64,000 nucleotides of DNA from Verrucomicrobiota bacterium. GTDB taxonomy: Bacteria; Verrucomicrobiota; Verrucomicrobiia; Opitutales; UBA953. A model generated the notes under the pieces. It had not been told where the DNA came from, did not search any database, and worked only from the letters and a program-made list of their open reading frames with translations. The position numbers and the translations under genes are program-made. Below, in pieces: positions 43,347 to 51,663 of this stretch. Every line of letters begins with the position of its first letter. The stretch's first letter is position 1. The stretch is taken from the NCBI GenBank assembly GCA_015061905.1, contig SUVQ01000010.1, positions 54,284 through 118,283 on the forward strand. The letters are read 5' to 3'.

Positions 43347-44336
43347 ATGCAAAAAATCAAAATCGGAATCTTAGGTTACGGAAATCTCGGTCGCGGCGTT
43401 GAGCTCGCGGTCGCCCAAAACGACGATATGGAACTCGTCGGCGTATTCTCCCGCCGCAATCCGGCAAACGTAAAGCCGGCACTCGCGGGAACGAAAGTTT
43501 TCGCCCTCGACGCGATGAACGATTTCGTCGGAAAAATCGACGTGATGATTCTCTGCGGCGGGAGCGCAACGGACCTCCCGAAACAAACGCCGGAATGCGT
43601 CGCGAAATTTAATTGTATCGACAGTTTCGATACGCACGCAAAAATTCCGGAACACTTCGCCGCCGTCGACGCCGCCGCAAAAGCCGCGGGAACGGTCGGC
43701 ATCATCTCCGTCGGTTGGGATCCGGGCATGTTTTCTCTGAATCGCCTTTACGGGAACGCCCTGCTCCCGCAAGGAAAAGATTACACGTTTTGGGGGAAAG
43801 GCGTCAGCCAAGGACACTCGGACGCGATTCGCCGCGTCGAAGGCGTTGCCGACGGCAAGCAATACACCGTTCCCGTGCAGGACGCGCTTGATGCCGTGCG
43901 CGCCGGGAAAAATCCGGAACTTTCCACGCGCCAAAAGCACACGCGCGAATGCTTCGTCGTCGCCAAGCCCGGAGCGGATTTAGCCCGCATCGAAAACGAA
44001 ATTAAGACGATGCCGAATTATTTCGCCGACTACGACACGACCGTGCATTTCATTTCGCAGGAAGAACTTGACCGCGATCACGCGGGCATTCCGCACGGCG
44101 GATTCGTTTTGCGTAGCGGCGCGACGGGCGTGAACGGCGAAACGCAACACGTGGTCGAATACGGCATCAAGCTCGGCTCGAACCCGGAATTTACGGCGAG
44201 CGTGCTCGTCGCCTATGCGCGTGCGGCAATGCGCTTGGCTGCGCACGGAGGCAAAGGCGCTTACACGGTTTTCGACATCGCTCCCGCGTGGCTTTCACCG
44301 AAATCCGGTGCCGAGCTCCGCGCAGAATTGCTGTAA
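43347..44336 (+). CDS. ddh: meso-Diaminopimelate D-dehydrogenase
   Basis: 329 residues. NADP site GILGYGNLGRGVE, VGVFSRRNP, CGGSATDLPKQTPE, SFDTHAKIPEHFAAVDAAAKAAGTVGIISVGWDPGMFSLNR and GKGVSQGHSDAIRRVEGVADGKQYTVP are characteristic of Ddh. Makes meso-DAP from tetrahydrodipicolinate in one step for lysine and peptidoglycan synthesis. Divergent from infC with 187 bases between; the region upstream is AT-rich and should hold promoters for both, but no clear boxes were chosen. Terminator at 44374-44420. Confidence 0.96.
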   Translation: MQKIKIGILGYGNLGRGVELAVAQNDDMELVGVFSRRNPANVKPALAGTKVFALDAMNDFVGKIDVMILCGGSATDLPKQTPECVAKFNCIDSFDTHAKIPEHFAAVDAAAKAAGTVGIISVGWDPGMFSLNRLYGNALLPQGKDYTFWGKGVSQGHSDAIRRVEGVADGKQYTVPVQDALDAVRAGKNPELSTRQKHTRECFVVAKPGADLARIENEIKTMPNYFADYDTTVHFISQEELDRDHAGIPHGGFVLRSGATGVNGETQHVVEYGIKLGSNPEFTASVLVAYARAAMRLAAHGGKGAYTVFDIAPAWLSPKSGAELRAELL

Positions 44337-44373
44337 AAATCAGGATACTTTCCGAGAACGTTAATCGGAAAAT

Positions 44374-44420
44374 AAAAAAAAGGGAAACGGTTTTATTAAC
44401 TGTTTCCCTTTAATTTTTTT
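44374..44420. terminator. Bidirectional terminator between ddh and dus
   Basis: AAAGGGAAAC (about 44379-44388) pairs with GTTTCCCTTT (44402-44411) around an AT-rich loop (GGTTTTATTAACT); A8 on the left and T7 on the right. The GGGAAAC arm is one base from the core word. The dus stop codon is within the hairpin. Confidence 0.85.
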
Positions 44421-45387
44421 CCAAAAGGCGGCGAAGATCGTCGAGCGTTGTGCACGAAGAAAGTTCGGCGCGAATGCGTTTCCCGCCGGGAACGCCGTAA
44501 GTGAAGGGATGAAGCCGCGCAAGCAACCAGCGGATATTTTCCGTTCCCGTGTCGCCGCGTGTTTTCGCTAAAGTTTCCGCATAGCGAAACAGCGTCGAAA
44601 AAACGATTTCCGGCGGAGGCGTTCCCGCGCCGGGCTCCGCGTCCTTTCCGCGCAAAGCGTTTTTGATTTGGGCGAAAAGCCACGGCTTGCCGAGCGCGCC
44701 GCGCCCGACCATCAGCCCGGCAACACCGGTTTCGCGCACCCGTCGAACAGCGGTTTCCGCATCGCGAATGTCTCCGTTGCCGACAACGGGAATTTGCACC
44801 GCGCGAACGACCTCGGCAATTTTCTCCCAATCCGCTTCGCCGGAATACCCCTGCGCTTTTGTTCTTCCGTGAACGGCGAGCACGCGGATTCCCGCGTCTT
44901 CCAAGCATTTTGCCGCATCAATGTGCACGAGCGAATGCGAGTCCCAACCGAGGCGCATTTTTGCCGTTACGCTCGTCGCGGGAACGGCGGAGACCACGGC
45001 GCGGGCAACTTTTTCTAACAACGGCAAATCCCGCAAAAGTCCGGAACCGGCATTTTGCTCAACCACTTTGCGCGCCGGGCAACCGAAATTAATATCGATA
45101 AAATCCGGCGCCAAACGGGTTTCCAACAATGCCGCTGCCCGCGCCATCGAATCCGGATTTGCGCCGAAAATCTGAATTCCCATCGGGCGCTGTTCGGGCG
45201 TGAAATCCACGTCCCGCCAAGTGCGCTCGCGATCACGAATCAGCGGCTCGCTTTGAACAAATTCGGAAACGAGCACGTCCGCTCCGTATTCCTTACACAA
45301 CGCACGAAACGCGATATCGGTAAATCCGGACATCGGCGCAAGATAAAGCGGCGTTCCCGTCCGAAAAATTTCCTCGAAACGCCGCAT
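44410..45387 (-). CDS. tRNA-dihydrouridine synthase (DusB-like)
   Basis: 325 residues. TIM-barrel FMN enzyme: YLAPMSGFTDIAFRALC at the start, DINFGCPARKVVEQNAGSGLLRD with the catalytic Cys (about residue 99), TAKMRLGWD, VHGRTKAQGYSG and VVGNGDIRD with GLMVGRGALGKPW for FMN phosphate. Reduces U to D in tRNA. Closest by motif to DusB (NFGCPARKVV), but DusA/C-type cannot be excluded without alignment. Upstream gene is the small conserved unknown. Confidence 0.92.
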   Translation of the reverse strand: MRRFEEIFRTGTPLYLAPMSGFTDIAFRALCKEYGADVLVSEFVQSEPLIRDRERTWRDVDFTPEQRPMGIQIFGANPDSMARAAALLETRLAPDFIDINFGCPARKVVEQNAGSGLLRDLPLLEKVARAVVSAVPATSVTAKMRLGWDSHSLVHIDAAKCLEDAGIRVLAVHGRTKAQGYSGEADWEKIAEVVRAVQIPVVGNGDIRDAETAVRRVRETGVAGLMVGRGALGKPWLFAQIKNALRGKDAEPGAGTPPPEIVFSTLFRYAETLAKTRGDTGTENIRWLLARLHPFTYGVPGGKRIRAELSSCTTLDDLRRLLEKN

Positions 45388-45423
45388 TTTTCAAAAAAAC
45401 TCGTTTCTCCGAACCTCACCGGC

Positions 45424-45891
45424 TTACGCCAAGCCGAGCTTGCGCAACTCCGCAACCAGCTTCTGCTGAAATTCCGGCACGTCTGCCTGCGGCGGGCGGT
45501 AGCCTTCGGGAAATTCCGCCAAGCCGGGGCGACCGCTTTGGTCGATGAGCCATTTGCCGCGAACGCCGTCGGAAAACGTAACGTCCCCGCTGGCGATTAC
45601 GCCGGGAATCTGAACCGCGTCAACGCTGAGCGAGACTTCTCCCGGCGCGGGAACGGACGCCGCCGCTTCGGGCTTGATGTTCGCTTCTTCCGCAGGTTTT
45701 TCGGTTTCCTGCGGCACTGAGGACGGAGCGGAATCCTGCAATTCTAAATCCAAGTCGTCGACAAGGAAACGCACGTCCATGTAAGTCATGGGAATGTTCA
45801 GCTCGTCGTTGATTTTTGTTTGAATTTGCGCGAGCGAAAGTCCTTCGGCAACCCATGCCGCCACCTGTTTTTTCTGTAAATCCGTAAGCAT
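45424..45891 (-). CDS. Conserved protein of unknown function with N-terminal helical domain
   Basis: 155 residues from ATG 45891 (MLTDLQKKQVAAWVAEGLSLAQIQTKINDEL); an ATG at 45927 is possible. The first 45 residues look like a small helix-turn-helix-like domain ending in MTYMDVRFLVDDLDLEL, a pattern remembered from Opitutae hypothetical proteins. Then an Ala/Pro/Glu linker and a C-terminal domain of about 90 residues (GEVSLSVDAVQIPGVIASGDVTFSDGVRGKWLIDQSGRPGLA). No membrane segment. Lies between dus and yraN on one strand; function unknown. Confidence 0.7.
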   Translation of the reverse strand: MLTDLQKKQVAAWVAEGLSLAQIQTKINDELNIPMTYMDVRFLVDDLDLELQDSAPSSVPQETEKPAEEANIKPEAAASVPAPGEVSLSVDAVQIPGVIASGDVTFSDGVRGKWLIDQSGRPGLAEFPEGYRPPQADVPEFQQKLVAELRKLGLA

Positions 45892-45952
45892 AAATTTTTC
45901 TTTTTTGTGCGCGGGATTATCCGTCATAGGCGGCGAACTATCAACCGCCAAT

Positions 45953-46390
45953 TTAGCGGCGGGAACGCCAGCTCAAGGCGCGATGGAGCACGGCACGCAT
46001 CGCGCCGTCGGATTCGCGCACGTAAACTTCGACCACGTCTAAGCGAGTCGATTTCGGGCGTTCCCGCAATCCGTGCAAATACGCATCGGCGGCACGGCGC
46101 AAGGCGGCTCTTTTTCGGGCATCCACAGCGAAAACCGCGCCGCGCGTGTCATTTTCCGAGCGTGTTTTTACTTCGACAAAAACGAGGGTTTCGGAGTCTG
46201 TCGCGACGATGTCGATTTCGTCCTTTCCCGCGCGGAAATTGCGGCAGAGAATTTGCATGCCGCATTGTTTTTTCAGAAAATCGGCGGCAAATTTTTCTCC
46301 CGCATCCCCGCGTTCCCGCCGCCATGTTTTCTTTTTCGCGGGAACGTCTTTTTTGAAGATTTTTTGAAAAATGCGCTCAAAAAAACTCAC
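45953..46390 (-). CDS. yraN: YraN / UPF0102 family putative nuclease
   Basis: 145 residues from GTG 46390; the GTG shares bases with the TGA stop of the propeller gene (GTGA), so translation is coupled. PD-(D/E)xK nuclease-like core: RGDAGEKFAADFLKKQCGMQILCRNFRAGKDEIDIVATDSETLVFVEVKTR, with the E, D and ExK residues in place. Members are common in bacteria and may act in DNA recombination or repair; the role is not established. The open frame extends further upstream, but inside the previous gene. Confidence 0.88.
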   Translation of the reverse strand: MSFFERIFQKIFKKDVPAKKKTWRRERGDAGEKFAADFLKKQCGMQILCRNFRAGKDEIDIVATDSETLVFVEVKTRSENDTRGAVFAVDARKRAALRRAADAYLHGLRERPKSTRLDVVEVYVRESDGAMRAVLHRALSWRSRR

Positions 46391-48804
46391 TTCTTGTTTT
46401 CCTTTTTCGCTTTGATTTCCCTGATTTTCTTTTTCATTTCTTCGACGGATATTTCCGGGTTTCCGCCGGGACGATATTGCTTCCAATCAATCCCCGCCCA
46501 CGCCATTTGGTCAATTTCGTCTGAGGTAAACGGAATCACGTTCGGGCTGTAGGGGTAAAAATTTTCGCTGTTGGCAAAACGGTTAACTTCCTGAAATTTA
46601 TCCCAACCCGCCCTCATTTTTCTGACAAATTCTTCGCGTTCGCCGGGAAGTTCAAGCCCGATATGCCAGCCCCAATTTTCCAGAAGACATTCGGGAGCGG
46701 CGACTTGCCGGGCGCGGACATAGGCGAGATTTCGTCCGAATTGGCGCATCTGCAAGCCGAGGCGGCTACCGTCATGAGACGTCGCCGTTCGCCAAAGCTC
46801 CAGTGCTGCCGGCGGAAAATCCTCTTCCGAAAGGCTGTCGAGCGATGCCGGGCGCGGGATGAGTTCGTCGCCGCGATAAGCGCGATACGTCCAGCCTTCC
46901 CGGTCTTTGTCTTTTACGGGTTCGTTGAGGCGGCTTACAAAAACGCCGTTTAAAATTGTATTGAAAGAATAATTACGGCAAACGCGAAAGGCGAAAACGC
47001 CGCCGCCGCTCACGGCAAAATTTTTATAAACGCCGCTTCCCGCAAAATCCGAAACGCGGGCGCGCGCCAGCACTTCGCCGTCCGTGTTATTGTCTCGCTG
47101 AAAACGCACTTCTATCGGGAAATCACGATATTTTGAGCGCGGCATTTCCGGATTCGGGCAATAAAAATACAGCGAAACGAGCTGCGTTCCCGCCGGAACT
47201 TTGACGTAAGCCCAGACGTCGGGTCCTTCCTGCTCAAACGGATAAGCTTCTCCGTGATCGTCCCACTCCGCTTCTTCGCGCATGTGGCTTTCGGGTTCAA
47301 AAAGAATATTTTCGTTGTCCATTTTGTTCACCCAGTGAACCCAATGGCGCAGTGCGTCCGGCTTGGCACTTTTCCCGATTCCGCCCCGGACGTAATACGC
47401 GTGATCAAAGGTATATCGGCAAACTTCGTTCGGAGCAAAAACAGCACAGAGGTTCGCACTGCGTTGCCCGTAGCGTTCACACCAGTTCCCGCGCGTTTCC
47501 CAATCCTCACCGAGAAAAACCGCCCACGGTTTCCCGCTCGGCAGTTCCGGCGCATTTTCCAGGCGTTCCCGCATCACTGCGACTTCATTTTCCTCGCTCG
47601 GGGAAAAATCAAACGCCGGAGCCTTTTCGCTCTCATTTTTCAAAATTTCGGGCATGCCGTCGCTCTGTCCTCGAATTGACTTTAGCCCGTTCCCGTAGCT
47701 TGCAACGAGCAAGGTTTCTTCGCCAATCGGCAAAACGGACCTCACCCAAACACCGTCTGCCTGGCGGGAATCAAGCCCTTCCCGGATTTTCGGAGCGAAG
47801 CCGTTTTCCGGATCAAGCAACACTAAACCCCGCCGACGCGTTCCCGCCCAAAGCCCGTCTTTCGTCGCCTTCAGATAAGTTATAAAATCCTCCGGCAGAA
47901 GCTTCTTCTTCGTCTCCGCATCGGGAAACTCGATTTTGTCCGGCTTCCCGTTGATGAGCAGTTCCGCCTTTTTCGGAAAATCCGCGCCGCGCAGAAATTC
48001 CCAAGCTCCGTTCACGTTTGTGAATCCGAGTCCGGAAACCGTTCCGCAAGCCACGTTATTTTCGCCGAAGGCGCAAACCCAATTCACGAAATTGGAAGGA
48101 AGCCCCGTTCCCGCCGCCGAAGTCGGGAAAAGCACGTTGTTTTTTCCGCCGAAGCTCCACGGAGCAGCGAATTTTTTCCAGCTCGCATAAGCGTTTTTTG
48201 ACGAAGCGGAAGCCACGCCGCCGCACTGAAATCCCGCCCAGAGCGTTCCGTCGACGGAAAAACTCACGCACGAGGGTTGGTTTGTCGGCAATCCGTCTAA
48301 AATCGTGAAATGCTTCCATTTTCCCGTTTCGCCGAAGCAGACGGAAATTCCGCAATCGTGGGCAACGGCAACGTCGCCGCTACGCGGGGACGCCGCGAGC
48401 GAAAAAACCCGCGTTGCCGGCAACCCGCTTCTCCGATTGAGCGTTTGCCAGTTTTTCCCGTCAAAAACAGCCACGCCGCGGCGATCCGTCCCCGCCCAGA
48501 TGCGACCGAATTTATCGCGACAAAGCGCATAAAAATGTTCCGTTTCGGGAAATCCTTTTTGCGCGGGAACGCGTTTCCACGTCCACTCTCCGTTTTCTTT
48601 CTTCATGCGAAAAAGACCTTGCCGCTCCGTTGCGATCCAAATTTCGCCGTCGTTCCCGCGTTCAAGCGCGGTTACGAATTGAGCCGGAAACTTCTTTTGC
48701 AGGGCTTCCGGAAATGCGGATTTCCACTCCGAGGCGATCAGAGAAAGCGCAAAGAGCCAAAAAGATACTCCGAGAAAAATTGTTTTTTTAAAGAAGTCTG
48801 ACAT
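46387..48804 (-). CDS. Secreted two-component-regulator-type beta-propeller protein
   Basis: 805 residues from ATG 48804 (MSDFFKKTIFLGVSFWLFALSLIAS, signal). The first half holds Reg_prop-like blades (GEIWIATERQGLFRM, GRIWAGTDRRGVAVFDG, DGLPTNQPSCVSFSVDGTLWAGFQCGGV, DGLWAGTRRRGLVLLD). The second half (residues about 430-800) has a jelly-roll-like region (RVSDFAGSGVYKNFAVSGGGVFAFRVCRN) and no histidine kinase domain. Extracellular or periplasmic, function unknown; the propeller may bind sugars or protein partners. Ends inside the yraN start. Confidence 0.78.
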   Translation of the reverse strand: MSDFFKKTIFLGVSFWLFALSLIASEWKSAFPEALQKKFPAQFVTALERGNDGEIWIATERQGLFRMKKENGEWTWKRVPAQKGFPETEHFYALCRDKFGRIWAGTDRRGVAVFDGKNWQTLNRRSGLPATRVFSLAASPRSGDVAVAHDCGISVCFGETGKWKHFTILDGLPTNQPSCVSFSVDGTLWAGFQCGGVASASSKNAYASWKKFAAPWSFGGKNNVLFPTSAAGTGLPSNFVNWVCAFGENNVACGTVSGLGFTNVNGAWEFLRGADFPKKAELLINGKPDKIEFPDAETKKKLLPEDFITYLKATKDGLWAGTRRRGLVLLDPENGFAPKIREGLDSRQADGVWVRSVLPIGEETLLVASYGNGLKSIRGQSDGMPEILKNESEKAPAFDFSPSEENEVAVMRERLENAPELPSGKPWAVFLGEDWETRGNWCERYGQRSANLCAVFAPNEVCRYTFDHAYYVRGGIGKSAKPDALRHWVHWVNKMDNENILFEPESHMREEAEWDDHGEAYPFEQEGPDVWAYVKVPAGTQLVSLYFYCPNPEMPRSKYRDFPIEVRFQRDNNTDGEVLARARVSDFAGSGVYKNFAVSGGGVFAFRVCRNYSFNTILNGVFVSRLNEPVKDKDREGWTYRAYRGDELIPRPASLDSLSEEDFPPAALELWRTATSHDGSRLGLQMRQFGRNLAYVRARQVAAPECLLENWGWHIGLELPGEREEFVRKMRAGWDKFQEVNRFANSENFYPYSPNVIPFTSDEIDQMAWAGIDWKQYRPGGNPEISVEEMKKKIREIKAKKENKK

Positions 48805-48823
48805 AAGGGTTGTTTTTTGAGGT

Positions 48824-50182
48824 TTAAAAGTTTTCGGGGAGATAAAATTCAACGGCGCGGGACGCGTCGCCCTCAAGGAGCTGTTTATCTAAGAGGCGAG
48901 CGAGCGGGAGCGCGGAAGAATCCGTGTGGTGGGAGCGCACGCAAACCGTTGTCGTGCCGCGAATAAAGATAATGAGCGATTCCGCGCTTTTTTCCTCGGG
49001 ATAAAATGAAGAAGTCATGCGCCCGCGCCAGGAAATATTGAGGTCGCCCAAGTTCGGGAACGCATTTCGGTGCGTGGCGCGCGCTAATTGTTTCATCGTA
49101 AGCCGTGCACGTTGCTCCGTGTCCTCGCTGTATTTGAGACGAAAATACAGTGCCCAATCCCAAGCATCTTCAAAGGTTTTCGCGTGCGCGATTTCAACAT
49201 CGTAGTGAATTCCGTTGGGCTTCGTCTTCTTTATTTCGGCGTCAGTTCGCCAGACACCGAACTCAGGCGTGAGCGGAGTGTCATCACGCACACGAGATTT
49301 ATATTTTCTAAAAAGCGGACTTATCGTTTTCGGAGAGAGCTTTTTCCATGCGTCAGGATCGTGCATTCCGGCGGGAACGCTTTTCGGTTTTAAGTGGTTT
49401 TTCAAAAGCTCAAAACGCGTTTCCAATTTTTTGTAAGCATCACGTTCCTGCTCCGGTTTGACCGCAAAAGTTTTCAAGTTTTCTATTTTCTTTTTGCGTT
49501 GTTGCTCCTTCCATTCGCGTTCCCGCTTCGCACTTTCCTCCGCCGCAATCCTACGACGACGCACAAGCTCCGCCTCATACGCCTTGCGAATCTCCATAAA
49601 CTCCGGAGTGTCCTCCGGCAAAAATTCTGCCTCGCCTCTGAGAAGAGCAGAGAGAGACTTTGCCAAGTCCGAAAACGCTGAAAAAGGCGCAGGGCATAGT
49701 CGCTCTTCATCCATCGCCACACATACATTCCCGCAAGCAAAGTAAGCTCTATCCTTACTTTTAGAAATAACGCCGTAATCTCCGAGATCGGCAAGCTCAT
49801 AATCCTTCTCTATTTCAAACCATGCAGGATACGTTTCCAGTAAGAGGTCAAGAAAGGTCAACCGAGTTTCATCAGCACTCTTTGTCCAGTAAATATAAAG
49901 CAGGATTTCTTTGTTTAGGCGAGACGAATATAGTGCGTAATATTCCCGTTTACTCTTCTCCTCTATAAGGACCCATCCGGGAAGACCGAAGAATTTCTTT
50001 TTAAACTCGCCCTCTTCGTAATATTCCCGATTCTCTTCAGGAAAGACAAGACCGAGCCTTTTCTCAACGCCTTTCAGTTGTTCTTCAAAAAACGGAGTGC
50101 GAGCAAATCCGTCAAAAGGGCGCGCAGTAGACGGCAATGTCGCACAAAAAATTAAAGTCAAAAGCAAAATTATTTTTTTCAT
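48824..50182 (-). CDS. Cassette 1, gene 2: secreted protein with variable N-terminus and constant C-terminus
   Basis: 452 residues with signal peptide (MKKIILLLTLIFCATLPSTA). Residues about 20-185 are specific to this copy. From about residue 186 (EFLPEDTPEF) to the end the protein is nearly identical to the product of 51664-53073 (last block differs at one visible residue, DASRAVEF versus DASRPVEF). The constant part opens with a charged coiled-coil (RKAYEAELVRRRRIAAEESAKREREWKEQQRKKK-type run, read in pieces) and ends in a small domain. No known family. Overlaps gene 1 of the cassette by 4 bases (ATGA). Confidence 0.75.
   Translation of the reverse strand: MKKIILLLTLIFCATLPSTARPFDGFARTPFFEEQLKGVEKRLGLVFPEENREYYEEGEFKKKFFGLPGWVLIEEKSKREYYALYSSRLNKEILLYIYWTKSADETRLTFLDLLLETYPAWFEIEKDYELADLGDYGVISKSKDRAYFACGNVCVAMDEERLCPAPFSAFSDLAKSLSALLRGEAEFLPEDTPEFMEIRKAYEAELVRRRRIAAEESAKREREWKEQQRKKKIENLKTFAVKPEQERDAYKKLETRFELLKNHLKPKSVPAGMHDPDAWKKLSPKTISPLFRKYKSRVRDDTPLTPEFGVWRTDAEIKKTKPNGIHYDVEIAHAKTFEDAWDWALYFRLKYSEDTEQRARLTMKQLARATHRNAFPNLGDLNISWRGRMTSSFYPEEKSAESLIIFIRGTTTVCVRSHHTDSSALPLARLLDKQLLEGDASRAVEFYLPENF
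48826..49628. repeat. Constant block C, copy 1 of the tandem cassette (803 bp)
   Basis: Nearly identical to 51666-52468 (offset 2840), with only a few substitutions visible by eye. It encodes the C-terminal part of cassette gene 2 and contains three CGGGAACG words. Similarity stops sharply at CAAAAATTCTG. Confidence 0.9.
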
Positions 50183-51603
50183 TTTATTTCTGTTATCGGT
50201 AAATCCTTAATTTCAGAATCCCATCTTGGTTTAATTAGTTTTTGATAGTGATTAAAATCCAGTCCGTTAATCAATAAGCTCATGGCACTACAGGCATCGT
50301 AGACTTGATTGTTAAACACTACATAGCTGTGTTCTCCCCAATAAGTATTCGGATAAGGACCTTGTATCCATGTTTGTTCTTTGGGGGAAACATGAATACC
50401 GACTAAACCGGCAACAATCGTTAACCCTGCAGCGGAATCGAAGCAATTTACATTTTTTTCGGGTCGTATATATTCAGACAATTTAAAGCGTCCGCTACGG
50501 TTGTAGCATGCAGAATTGCTTTGATAAGGTTTTTTGTACAGTGCACTTGTTGTGGACATTAATGTCTCCTTGCTTTTCAGCTTTCCTTTTGTTCCGCATT
50601 TTTCTATCGCGAAGTCCAGTGCGTCCGTCCAAGGCTTTTGCGTTCCCGCACCTTCTTTCCACGGAGACTGCGGCTGTCCTAAGATTTTATAAACAGAAAC
50701 TGTCGTCGTCCGAACATCGTCCCAGCCGTAGGCGGGAACGCCGTTAAAACCCGTAACAGCCCATTTCCAAGACACATCGCCCTTATCTATTTGCGGAGAA
50801 ACCGCCGTAACTCCCGAAAAAATTCCGCTCGAAGAAGTGCTCCATGATTCCGAAATTCCCCACGTTAAACCCATCCCGCTCTCTTCCGCCTTCGCCCGAA
50901 CTCTATTCAGCCTTGTCGGACGAATCTTGAAATCCACCTTCACCGTCGGGCGAACGCCCGCCCGATACGCTACCGGTTGCGTTCCCGCGAGGCTCCATTC
51001 CGGTCCGACGAAATCCGGGGCCGAGTAGCTTTTTCTCAAATCTATCCCGTCAGAATCGCTGTTCCCGGGAACGTGATTAAACGTTATGCTCTCAAGAGAA
51101 ACTTCCGGCGCAACCACTACCAACGATTTCGTATCGCTTCCCGCAAAATAAGGTCCGTTGTCCGCAGGTGAACCGTCACGCTTCGGCGGCAACGGATGTT
51201 CCCGAACCTGATAATACGTTACCGTTGCAGAAAATTTGTCTTCTTTGCCCCAATCCGAGGCTTTATCCAAAACCACCAATTTGCTGAATTGGTCAATTTC
51301 CCCTTTATCGTCCAAAACATCCTCAACTCGCCACACGTTCCCGTGTGCCCACTCGGCTTTAGGCGGCTCGACGAGAATAAACTCTTTGCGCGGAATCGGC
51401 TTTTTCTCAATCGTTACCCAAACTTTCGCTTTTGAGCCGTAATCCAATCTCGAATTGAAAATCGCCACACGTTCCGAATTTCCCGTCTCCGCGATTGGAA
51501 GATCCGAGTGTATTTTTATCTCCATCGGTTTGGCAAAGAGCGGGAACGCCGAAAGAACAAAAAACAAAAATCCGATTTTTCGGGCAAGCAAGGAGTAGAG
51601 CAT
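50179..51603 (-). CDS. Cassette 1, gene 1: secreted protein, constant N-terminus and variable papain/transglutaminase-like C-terminus
   Basis: 474 residues from ATG 51603 (MLYSLLARKIGFLFF), chosen because the paralogue at 54493 starts there; an ATG at 51633 is also open. Signal peptide, then about 330 residues almost identical to the paralogue (Ig-like/beta-rich, FILVEPPKAEW, GPEWSLAGTQPVAYRAGV, SPWKEGAGTQKPWTDALDF). From about residue 340 the copies diverge but keep KKPYQ, NCFDSA, an isolated His and YDACSA, i.e. a Cys-His-Asp arrangement as in transglutaminase-like cysteine peptidases. Activity is inference. Coupled to gene 2. Confidence 0.78.
   Translation of the reverse strand: MLYSLLARKIGFLFFVLSAFPLFAKPMEIKIHSDLPIAETGNSERVAIFNSRLDYGSKAKVWVTIEKKPIPRKEFILVEPPKAEWAHGNVWRVEDVLDDKGEIDQFSKLVVLDKASDWGKEDKFSATVTYYQVREHPLPPKRDGSPADNGPYFAGSDTKSLVVVAPEVSLESITFNHVPGNSDSDGIDLRKSYSAPDFVGPEWSLAGTQPVAYRAGVRPTVKVDFKIRPTRLNRVRAKAEESGMGLTWGISESWSTSSSGIFSGVTAVSPQIDKGDVSWKWAVTGFNGVPAYGWDDVRTTTVSVYKILGQPQSPWKEGAGTQKPWTDALDFAIEKCGTKGKLKSKETLMSTTSALYKKPYQSNSACYNRSGRFKLSEYIRPEKNVNCFDSAAGLTIVAGLVGIHVSPKEQTWIQGPYPNTYWGEHSYVVFNNQVYDACSAMSLLINGLDFNHYQKLIKPRWDSEIKDLPITEIK
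50584..51603. repeat. Constant block N, copy 1 of the tandem cassette (about 1 kb)
   Basis: Nearly identical to 53476-54493. Encodes the N-terminal two thirds of cassette gene 1 and carries about six CGGGAACG words. The similarity starts at CCTTTTGTTCCGCATTTTT and runs through the start codon to the shared CATGCGGCGATGATG. Confidence 0.9.
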
Positions 51604-51663
51604 GCGGCGATGATGTGAGTCCGCATTTACCACGTCAATTAAATTCTACCCACAAGGTATTAT